A DNA stretch of 8,066 nucleotides from Sphingomonas sp. CCH9-E2 (lineage in GTDB: Bacteria; Pseudomonadota; Alphaproteobacteria; Sphingomonadales; Sphingomonadaceae), in NCBI RefSeq assembly GCF_001557215.1, contig NZ_LSJM01000433.1, positions 1 through 8,066 of the forward strand. Direction: 5' to 3'. The position numbers were made by a program, and so were the translations under genes. Positions 1 through 4,736 of the stretch are shown here, piece by piece. The notes under the pieces were generated by a model that saw nothing but the letters and a program-made list of their open reading frames with translations, was not told where the DNA came from and made no database searches. The number at the start of each line of letters is the position of its first letter. The stretch's first letter is position 1.

Positions 1-3
1 CCC

Positions 4-189
4 ATGAACCGCTCATCCAAACCCGCCCCGATCGCCGGAGGCGCGCTCCTCGCCCTGTCGCTGATCGTCGGCACCGTCGTCGGCGTGCGCCAGGGCCAGC
101 CGTCGATCGGTTTCCTCGCCGGTCTCGGGGTCGGCATCGCGTTGCTCATCATCGTCGCGCTGATCGACCGGATGCGCGGCAGCCGCTGA
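4..189 (+). CDS. Small two-helix membrane protein, function unknown
   Basis: This 61-residue protein has two hydrophobic segments, about residues 10-28 and 36-54, separated by a short polar turn (RQGQPS). It ends in a basic tail (RMRGSR). That is the shape of a small inner-membrane hairpin protein with both ends probably on the cytoplasmic side, by the positive-inside rule (residues RSSK at the N-terminus and RMRGSR at the C-terminus). No enzymatic motif is visible. Only three bases precede the ATG, so the ribosome binding site cannot be seen and an earlier start outside the window is possible. The gene ends 38 bases before the next plus-strand gene. I do not recognise a named family. Confidence is in the coding call, not in a function. 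Confidence 0.6.
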   Translation: MNRSSKPAPIAGGALLALSLIVGTVVGVRQGQPSIGFLAGLGVGIALLIIVALIDRMRGSR

Positions 190-199
190 GTCTTGCAGG

Positions 200-212
200 C
201 GTAACCGTTACG
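200..212. promoter_or_regulatory. 13-nt palindrome, possible operator
   Basis: CGTAAC-C-GTTACG is a perfect palindrome with 6-base arms and a one-base centre. It lies in the short gap between the small membrane gene and the gene starting at 228. Position and symmetry would suit a dimeric regulator, but no -35/-10 pair is clear next to it, and a chance palindrome is possible. Confidence 0.25.
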
Positions 213-227
213 TGCGACGCTGGCAAA

Positions 228-1010
228 ATGCTCAATGCTTTGACGATGTTAGCGGCGATGACGTCGCCGGTTCAGACCGATGCGCCATCGGCGCCGCTGG
301 GCAAATGGCAGGTCAATTGGGGCGAAACCAATTGCCTCGCCATGCAGCATTATGGCGACGCAAAGGCGCCGACCACCTTTGCCCTCAAACCGTCGCTGAA
401 TGGCGACGTCATTCGCCTGATGATCACGCGCAAGGGGCCATACCAGAACGCCGCCCATTTTCCGGTCACGCTCGGCGATGTGAAGACCACCGCGCTCGGG
501 TTTCGGCCAGCCAAGACTGCACACGAGATGTTCTGGATCAACCTGTCGCGCGGCGATTTCGACCGTCTTGCCGCGCTGCCGACCTTCACGATCAAGGGGC
601 GCAGGCTCGACCTGGTGCTGTCAACCTCGGGATTCGCTTCCGCAGCCCGCGCCCTCGATACCTGCAACAAGAACCTGCGCGCGCATTGGAACGCGGATGA
701 GGCGGGGCTTGCACGCATCGGCAAGATGTCCGCGCCACTTGTCGCACCCGCGCGGCTGGTGTCGTCGCAAGACTATCCCGGCCAGGCGATCTTCGAGGGC
801 CGCGACGGCACCACGGGCGTCTCGCTGCTGATCGATGAGCAGGGCGCGCTCAAGGATTGCGTCGTCGAACAGGCCAGCGGCGTCGCGACGCTGGATGCCC
901 AGACCTGCATCCTGTTCCAGACGCGCGGCAAATTTGCCGCCGCCGCGGACAAGGACGGCAAACCGATCAAAAGCCGCCTGTTCTACCGCTTTCGCTGGAA
1001 GACCGGCTGA
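228..1010 (+). CDS. Probable exported protein with C-terminal TonB-C-like domain
   Basis: The protein has 260 residues. From about residue 183 to 258 it follows the TonB C-terminal (TonB-C) pattern: a DYPGQAI opening, a GxxGVSLLIDEQG strand-turn-strand, a DCVVEQASG segment, a LDAQTCILF helix and a final KSRLFYRFRW strand. Cys211 and Cys227 occupy the positions where many such domains carry a cysteine pair. Residues 25-165 form a separate domain that I do not recognise; it starts GKWQVNWGETNCLA and has another Cys pair (Cys36, Cys146). The first 11 residues are mildly hydrophobic and could be a weak signal peptide ending before PVQTDAP, but they carry no basic residue. There is no N-terminal anchor helix and no proline-rich linker as in true TonB, so it is unlikely to energise outer-membrane receptors in the usual way. 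The start is the first ATG in frame and has no clear Shine-Dalgarno; Met7 or Met11 are alternatives. It ends 10 bases from the convergent S24 gene. Confidence 0.8.
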   Translation: MLNALTMLAAMTSPVQTDAPSAPLGKWQVNWGETNCLAMQHYGDAKAPTTFALKPSLNGDVIRLMITRKGPYQNAAHFPVTLGDVKTTALGFRPAKTAHEMFWINLSRGDFDRLAALPTFTIKGRRLDLVLSTSGFASAARALDTCNKNLRAHWNADEAGLARIGKMSAPLVAPARLVSSQDYPGQAIFEGRDGTTGVSLLIDEQGALKDCVVEQASGVATLDAQTCILFQTRGKFAAAADKDGKPIKSRLFYRFRWKTG

Positions 1011-1020
1011 ACGGCTCCCC

Positions 1021-1641
1021 TCATACCAAAGCGCGGTGCATCCACACCACGCGCCCGACAACCTCGATCGCGCGCATCGGCACGATTTCACGCCCGTAAT
1101 CCGGGTTGTCGCTGGCCAGTTCGACCTCGCTGCCCATCGTCCGCAGCCGCTTGACCGCGAGCATTCCCTCGCGGCGGAACACATGGATCGCGCCGCGCGG
1201 ACCGGGGATGCGCCGCGCGCCATCGACCAGGATCTCGTCGCCATCGCATAGGGTAGGCTCCATCGACGCGCCCTCGACACGGATCGTCGACGCCATGTCG
1301 GCGCGCACGCCCAGCCGCCTCAGCAACGCCGGGTCGAGCAGCAACGGGCTCGCCCGCTCGCTCTCCACCACCCGGCCGCGCCCCGCCGCTGCCCCGGCAT
1401 CGACCCGCGCCACCGCCACCAGCCCCTCGACCGCCGGCCCGCCCAGCGCCGCATCGCTGACCCCCAGATAGCGCGCCAGCCGCCGCCGGTCCGCCTCGGC
1501 CAGCAGGCGCGGGCTGCCGCGCGTCACATACTGCTGCAGATAGGCCGCGTTACGCCCGATCAGCCGCGACAGTTCCGCCAGCGACGCCCCCCGCGCCGCC
1601 GCCGCCTGCGCCAAGGCGCGCCGCTGCTCGTCCGATTCCAT
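1021..1641 (-). CDS. HTH/S24-peptidase (LexA/CI-like) transcriptional regulator
   Basis: This 206-residue protein has a helix-turn-helix-like N-terminus (about residues 17-45, GASLAELSRLIGRNAAYLQQ) followed by an S24 peptidase domain. Ser126 in VEGASMEPT is the expected nucleophile and Lys164 in LAVKRL the general base, with the usual spacing and the CDGDEILVD strand between them. Proteins of this family bind operator DNA as dimers, and some cleave themselves when RecA is activated. A classical Ala-Gly cleavage bond is not certain here; the only candidates are in the linker DAGAAAGRG (about residues 81-89). It is not LexA itself: it lacks the LexA-type winged HTH N-terminus. It is divergent from a two-gene unit with a SOS-type operator in the shared 100-base gap, so it may act on that promoter; this is inference. 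No strong Shine-Dalgarno precedes the ATG (GGATGG is the best), and the transcript could be nearly leaderless. Confidence 0.88.
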   Translation of the reverse strand: MESDEQRRALAQAAAARGASLAELSRLIGRNAAYLQQYVTRGSPRLLAEADRRRLARYLGVSDAALGGPAVEGLVAVARVDAGAAAGRGRVVESERASPLLLDPALLRRLGVRADMASTIRVEGASMEPTLCDGDEILVDGARRIPGPRGAIHVFRREGMLAVKRLRTMGSEVELASDNPDYGREIVPMRAIEVVGRVVWMHRALV

Positions 1642-1669
1642 GGTCCATCCATAGTCGCAGGATTTTTCC

Positions 1670-1698
1670 TAGACAAGTTGGAAATGAGAACATTTAAT
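1670..1698 (+). promoter_or_regulatory. Sigma70-type promoter for the 1742-2250 unit
   Basis: A -35 TAGACA (1670-1675) and a -10 TTTAAT (1693-1698) are separated by exactly 17 bases. Each differs from the housekeeping consensus (TTGACA, TATAAT) at one position, which is striking in DNA this GC-rich. Transcription would start near 1705 and leave a leader of about 37 bases before the ATG at 1742. The -10 lies wholly inside the GAAC-N7-GAAC operator. Confidence 0.6.
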
Positions 1699-1702
1699 GA
1701 AC
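1688..1702. promoter_or_regulatory. LexA (SOS) box, GAAC-N7-GAAC
   Basis: GAAC (1688-1691), a seven-base spacer ATTTAAT (1692-1698) and GAAC (1699-1702) form a perfect match to the alphaproteobacterial LexA operator GTTC-N7-GTTC read on the other strand. The spacer contains the -10 hexamer of the plus-strand promoter, so bound repressor would block RNA polymerase directly. The site is 40 bases upstream of the 1742 gene and 47 bases upstream of the divergent S24 gene, so it could control either or both. The match to the motif is seen; binding by LexA, or by the neighbouring S24 protein, is inferred. Confidence 0.65.
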
Positions 1703-1730
1703 ACATGAGTCGGGGGCAGCCCCGTAGCGT

Positions 1731-1738
1731 GAGGAAGG
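1731..1738 (+). promoter_or_regulatory. Ribosome binding site for the 1742 gene
   Basis: GAGGAAGG is purine-rich and Shine-Dalgarno-like, with the GAGGA core ending six bases before the ATG. It fixes 1742 as the start of the 65-residue protein. Confidence 0.6.
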
Positions 1739-1741
1739 GCG

Positions 1742-1939
1742 ATGGCGATTCTGGGAAAAATTGAGCGATATCTGCGGCAAACCGGGATGCCGCGCACCAA
1801 GTTCGGGCGGCTCGCGGTCAATGATCCGCGACTGGTCGACGATCTGCGCAACGGGCGCGATCCGGGGCCGGAACTGTGCGCTCGGATCGAGGCGCAACTG
1901 GCGCGTCGGCCCGCCTCGACGCAGGAGGCAGGTCGATGA
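1742..1939 (+). CDS. Small HTH-like protein, first gene of probable SOS-controlled pair
   Basis: The protein has 65 residues. Residues 3-14 form a first helix (ILGKIERYLRQT). Residues 16-38 (MPRTKFGRLAVNDPRLVDDLRNG) read like the two helices of a Cro/XRE-type helix-turn-helix, with NDPRLVDDLRNGRDP as the likely recognition helix and turn. The tail after residue 55 looks disordered. It resembles short conserved hypothetical proteins I associate with sphingomonads, and its probable role is DNA binding. It has a good ribosome binding site and a promoter overlapped by a GAAC-N7-GAAC operator. Its stop codon overlaps the start of the next gene (ATGA), so the two are very probably co-translated. 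The exact function is unknown. Confidence 0.8.
   Translation: MAILGKIERYLRQTGMPRTKFGRLAVNDPRLVDDLRNGRDPGPELCARIEAQLARRPASTQEAGR
1923..1928 (+). promoter_or_regulatory. Perfect Shine-Dalgarno that fixes the start at 1936
   Basis: AGGAGG lies seven bases before the ATG at 1936. It rules out the longer in-frame reading that begins at 1876 inside the upstream gene. Confidence 0.75.
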
Positions 1940-2250
1940 GCTGCGGTCCCGATGCTGGCGTGCTGCTCGAACGCGCTTTGCCCCGCCACGCCGCACGATG
2001 CGGCATCGATCTGTCGATCGTCTCGGCGGGCTGGACTCGCTGGGCCAGCGCGACCTTTGCCGGCGCGCGGCACGAGCTGCTGCTCGCCGCCGCTCCCTCG
2101 CCCGCACTGGACGCATGGATCGCCGAGCTGCCCGAAGCCGAGTTCGCGCTACGCGGACATCTGGTCGCGGACCTGACGGTCGAATCGCGCAGCCGCGTCG
2201 GCGACCGCGTCGAGATCAAGGTCGGCGTGCTGACGGTGGAAGAGCGGTAA
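1936..2250 (+). CDS. Hypothetical protein, partner of the small HTH protein
   Basis: This 104-residue soluble protein has an N-terminal amphipathic helix (about residues 7-22). A central section follows with alternating strand character and a conserved-looking WTRWASATFAGARHEL stretch (33-48), then an acidic helix (58-70). The end (72-102, LRGHLVADLTVESRSR then RVEIKVGVLTVEE) is beta-rich. No signal peptide, membrane segment or catalytic motif is visible. The start is fixed by AGGAGG at 1923 and by the ATGA overlap with the preceding gene, so the two proteins probably act together or are made in fixed ratio. A 105-nt longer version is unlikely. If the upstream LexA-type operator is functional, this is a DNA-damage-inducible protein of unknown role. 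I do not recognise a characterised family. Confidence 0.8.
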   Translation: MSCGPDAGVLLERALPRHAARCGIDLSIVSAGWTRWASATFAGARHELLLAAAPSPALDAWIAELPEAEFALRGHLVADLTVESRSRVGDRVEIKVGVLTVEER

Positions 2251-2253
2251 TTC

Positions 2254-2386
2254 AATCCTCCCCCGCCAGGGGGAGGTGGCGCCGAAGGCGACGGAGGGGC
2301 AGGACGGTGTGTGCCGTCGCCTTGGGCGCCTCGGTTCCTCCCCCTCCGTCAGCTACGCTGACACCTCCCCCTGGCGGGGGAGGATT
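2254..2386. repeat. Inverted pair of GC-rich hairpin repeats between convergent genes
   Basis: Two 46-base arms (2254-2299 and 2341-2386) are reverse complements of each other except for an 11-base module in the middle. The outer 25 bases (2254-2278 and 2362-2386) and the inner 10 bases (2290-2299 and 2341-2350) match perfectly. Each arm also folds on itself: an 8-bp hairpin CCTCCCCC-GCCA-GGGGGAGG (2257-2276 in the left arm) and a second small hairpin in the variable module (CGCC-GAA-GGCG at 2280-2290; GTCAGC-TAC-GCTGAC at 2349-2363 in the right arm). The spacer is 2300-2340. The element fills the 145-base gap between the stops of a plus-strand and a minus-strand gene, where it could limit read-through, but it has no T-tract. 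Related copies are at 7859 and 8030. Confidence 0.85.
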
Positions 2387-2395
2387 AGAGGGCCA

Positions 2396-3313
2396 CTAAG
2401 CCCGCATCGCCATCCGGCGCAGTTCGGACAGCGTGTTCTCCAGCTTGCGCTTGGGGTCGGGTGCGGGTTCCGGCGGGGGCGGTGCGAACTTGGTCAGCCC
2501 GCGCTCCAACCGGTCGAGCAGGGCCTGCACGCTCGCCTCGGTCTGCGGCGCGGCGATCGGCGGCGGGGTTTCCGACACCGGATCAGCAGCCACCGGCTCC
2601 GGCGCCGGGCGCACCGGCGGCGTCAGCTCGAACGTCTCGAACCGCTCGGTCTCGTCGAAGATCGGCGCGCGCGCGGCACGGCGGCGCAGCGGGCGCACCG
2701 GCGGCGGCGGCACCACCGGCACTGCGGGAATGGCATAGGGATCGAACGCCGCGAGCGGCTGGTCGAGGTCGACCGGCAGTTCCTGCACCTCGGGCAGCGG
2801 CGCATGGAGCGGACGCCCCTCGGACGGCGGCCCCATCGCGATCACCGGCTCTTCGGGCAGCGCCGCGTCGGACAGGTCAAGGATATCGGCCACGCTGACC
2901 TCAGCCTCGGCCACAGGGACCGGATCGAACGCCGGCATGTCGAGATCGCTCGCGCGCAGCGGCACGCGCGGCCGCGCGTCCGGATGCGCGTCGGCGCGGC
3001 GAACAGTCGGGCGCGCCTCGCCCGCTTCGCCTGACACGCGCGAATCGATCCACGCGATCAGTGCCGACAGCCCCATCCACGCGATCAGCGCGATCAGCCC
3101 GCCGCTGAACAGCCCGATGCACAGCCGCGCCGTCGTGCCCAGCGGGGGTTCGGCGGCCGGCACGAACGCGGCGATCCCGCTCGCCAGCACCGCATCCTCG
3201 AGCAGCGCGCCGGGCAGCACCAAGCTCGCCAGCACCGCGCACGCACCCGCCCCGCCGGCGAGCGCGAGCGCCACATTGGGGGTCAGACGTTGAACGAGGG
3301 CGTACGCAACCAT
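2396..3313 (-). CDS. Membrane protein with long proline-rich cytoplasmic tail
   Basis: This 305-residue protein has hydrophobic segments at about residues 13-34, 40-52 (weak) and 63-89, all before residue 90. Residues 95-260 are low complexity, rich in Pro, Ala, Glu and Asp, with acidic patches (123-185) and a short basic patch PLRRRAARAP (208-217). The C-terminus has two short helices (about 258-275 and 288-303, ending in SELRRMAMRA) that could bind a partner. This suggests an inner-membrane protein with a flexible cytoplasmic tethering tail. No catalytic motif is visible and I do not recognise a family. Its first 31 bases overlap the end of the upstream glycosyltransferase gene, so the two are probably cotranscribed. 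A weak GGGA motif before the ATG is the best ribosome binding site. The compositional bias makes homology assignment unreliable. Confidence 0.75.
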   Translation of the reverse strand: MVAYALVQRLTPNVALALAGGAGACAVLASLVLPGALLEDAVLASGIAAFVPAAEPPLGTTARLCIGLFSGGLIALIAWMGLSALIAWIDSRVSGEAGEARPTVRRADAHPDARPRVPLRASDLDMPAFDPVPVAEAEVSVADILDLSDAALPEEPVIAMGPPSEGRPLHAPLPEVQELPVDLDQPLAAFDPYAIPAVPVVPPPPVRPLRRRAARAPIFDETERFETFELTPPVRPAPEPVAADPVSETPPPIAAPQTEASVQALLDRLERGLTKFAPPPPEPAPDPKRKLENTLSELRRMAMRA

Positions 3314-4524
3314 TTGGATTCCCGTGATCGGGCTTCGATCAATCTTTGGTAAACGGGTTCGTAGCGCGAAATGTTTGACGACCAGTTACGCTCGGTCTCG
3401 ACCCAGTGGCGCGCCCGCATTTTCTGCGCGTCCCATCCGGAGCGGTCGGCGAACACCCCCGCCACCGCATCCGCCAGCGCCGCCGGGTCATCGGGCGGGA
3501 ACAAGGTCCCCGTATCGCCATGGCGGATCAACTCGCGATGCCCGCCGACATCGGACGCGGCGACCAACCGGTGCTGCGCCATCGCCTCGATCGGCTTGAG
3601 CGGCGTCACCAGGTCGGTCAGCCGCATGTGCTTGCGCGGATACACCAGCAGGTCGATCAGCGAATAGTAACGCTCGACCTGCTCATGCGGCACGCGCCCG
3701 ACGAAGTGGATCGCATGCGCGGCGCTCGACGCCGCCGCCTGCGCGCGCAATGCCTGCTCCATCGGCCCGCCCCCGACCATCACCAGCCGCGCCCCGGGCC
3801 GATGCGCCAGCAAGGCCGGCATTGCCGCGATCAGATCGTCCAGCCCCTCATAGTCGTAAAAGCTGCCGATGAACCCGATCGTATCGGCGCCCTCCAGCCC
3901 CAGCTGCGCCGCCAGCGCCGCATCGCGCGGCACCGGATCGCCGAACAAATGCAGGTCGACGCCATTGGGCGACACCATGATCTTCCCCGCATCGATCCCG
4001 CGCGCGATCAGGTCGCGCTTCAGCCCTTCGCAGATCACCGCGACCGCATCGACGCGCCGCGCAGCCCAGGTCTCCAGCCCCCGGATCGCGCGGTATTTCG
4101 CCGAGCCCTCGGTCCCGGTGCCATTGCCGACCGCCGCATCCTCCCAGAAAGCGCGGATTTCGTAGAGCAACGGAAGGTCATAGCGCTTCGCCGCGCGCAT
4201 CGCCGCCAGCGGATCGATCACTGGCGAATGCGCGTGAAGGATGTCAGGCCGAAACCGCTCGACCACCTCTCCGATCCGCCGTGCGAACGCCGCAATCTCG
4301 GCCAGCTCGCCGACGACCGGCGGCAGGCGCCGCATCTGCTTCGTGCGGTGAAAGTCGATCCCGTCCAACGTCTCGAACGGTGAATCGCCAGTGTGATAGC
4401 GCGGCCCGGTCACCCCCGCGGCGGTCCAGCCGCGCTCCAGCTGCGCCTTCAGGATCGCGCGCGTGCGAAAGGTGTAGCCGCTGTGCAGCGGCAGCGAATG
4501 GTCGAGGACGTGCAGGATCCGCAT
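3283..4524 (-). CDS. Exosortase A-associated family 4-type glycosyltransferase
   Basis: This 413-residue GT-B enzyme should transfer a sugar from a nucleotide-sugar donor to a growing lipid-linked glycan at the cytoplasmic face of the inner membrane. The opening MRILHVLDHSLPLHSGYTFR, followed by PDILHAHSPVIDPLAAM (93-109), is typical of the PEP-CTERM/exosortase A-system glycosyltransferase family (TIGR04063 type). Later motifs fit GT4: SPNGVDLHLF (185-194), GFIGSFYDYEGLDDLI (217-232), VMVGGGP (248-254) and the donor-binding KPIEAMAQHRLVAASDVGGHREL (310-332), with glutamates at 313 and 331. The ATG at 4524 has AAGGA six bases upstream and gives the family-standard N-terminus; the GTG at 4548 would add eight residues without a ribosome binding site. 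It is divergent from the O-glycosylation ligase unit, which supports an exopolysaccharide role. The donor and acceptor sugars cannot be read from the sequence. Confidence 0.92.
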   Translation of the reverse strand: MRILHVLDHSLPLHSGYTFRTRAILKAQLERGWTAAGVTGPRYHTGDSPFETLDGIDFHRTKQMRRLPPVVGELAEIAAFARRIGEVVERFRPDILHAHSPVIDPLAAMRAAKRYDLPLLYEIRAFWEDAAVGNGTGTEGSAKYRAIRGLETWAARRVDAVAVICEGLKRDLIARGIDAGKIMVSPNGVDLHLFGDPVPRDAALAAQLGLEGADTIGFIGSFYDYEGLDDLIAAMPALLAHRPGARLVMVGGGPMEQALRAQAAASSAAHAIHFVGRVPHEQVERYYSLIDLLVYPRKHMRLTDLVTPLKPIEAMAQHRLVAASDVGGHRELIRHGDTGTLFPPDDPAALADAVAGVFADRSGWDAQKMRARHWVETERNWSSNISRYEPVYQRLIEARSRESKWLRTPSFNV

Positions 4525-4589
4525 GGCCAGTCCTTGCCACGCGATCACTTAACGGCCCGTCAACCGGATCACGCTATCCCGTTCCAGCG

Positions 4590-4736
4590 ATGATCGACAC
4601 GCTGGTTCTTGCTCTCACCCACGGGCTGCTGCTCGTCGTCGCCTGGCGTCTGGTGAACAGCCCGGCGGTCGATGACGACAGCCTCGACGGCAAGCCGCCG
4701 CCGCCCAAGCGCGGCTGGAAGCGCCCCGGTGCGTGA
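4590..4736 (+). CDS. 48-residue single-helix membrane protein preceding the ligase
   Basis: This short protein has one hydrophobic helix (residues 4-19, TLVLALTHGLLLVVAW), a short acidic stretch (DDDSLDG) and a proline/basic tail (KPPPPKRGWKRPGA). Its last eight bases overlap the GTG start of the O-glycosylation ligase gene, which suggests translational coupling. No strong Shine-Dalgarno precedes the ATG. Support comes from the position, the coupling and a protein-like composition; it could still be a non-coding leader. If real it would be an inner-membrane accessory of the ligase or a leader peptide; neither is established. Confidence 0.5.
   Translation: MIDTLVLALTHGLLLVVAWRLVNSPAVDDDSLDGKPPPPKRGWKRPGA
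4717..4721 (+). promoter_or_regulatory. Ribosome binding site for the GTG-started ligase
   Basis: GGAAG lies seven bases before the GTG at 4729, inside the coding region of the 48-residue protein. It supports the GTG over the in-frame ATG at 4672, which would add a 19-residue basic, non-family extension. Confidence 0.5.

Noticed and set aside
1021..1641. The S24 protein being LexA itself
   Set aside because: The N-terminus is not the LexA winged HTH, and the linker lacks a clear LexA-type cleavage context.
2254..2386. Classical rho-independent terminator
   Set aside because: The hairpins are strong but no run of T follows any stem on either strand, so intrinsic termination is not supported; an effect on read-through remains possible.
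2276..3034. 252-residue plus-strand open frame
   Set aside because: It starts inside the inverted repeat and runs antisense to the proline-rich membrane protein; Arg/His-rich shadow.
3406..4383. 325-residue plus-strand open frame
   Set aside because: It is antisense to the glycosyltransferase, has abundant His/Arg/Gln and no family signal.
4525..4548. GTG at 4548 as start of the glycosyltransferase
   Set aside because: It has no ribosome binding site, whereas the ATG at 4524 has AAGGA and the family-standard opening.
4672..4728. ATG at 4672 as start of the ligase
   Set aside because: It adds a basic 19-residue extension unlike the family; the GTG at 4729 gives the family-standard N-terminus and has GGAAG upstream.
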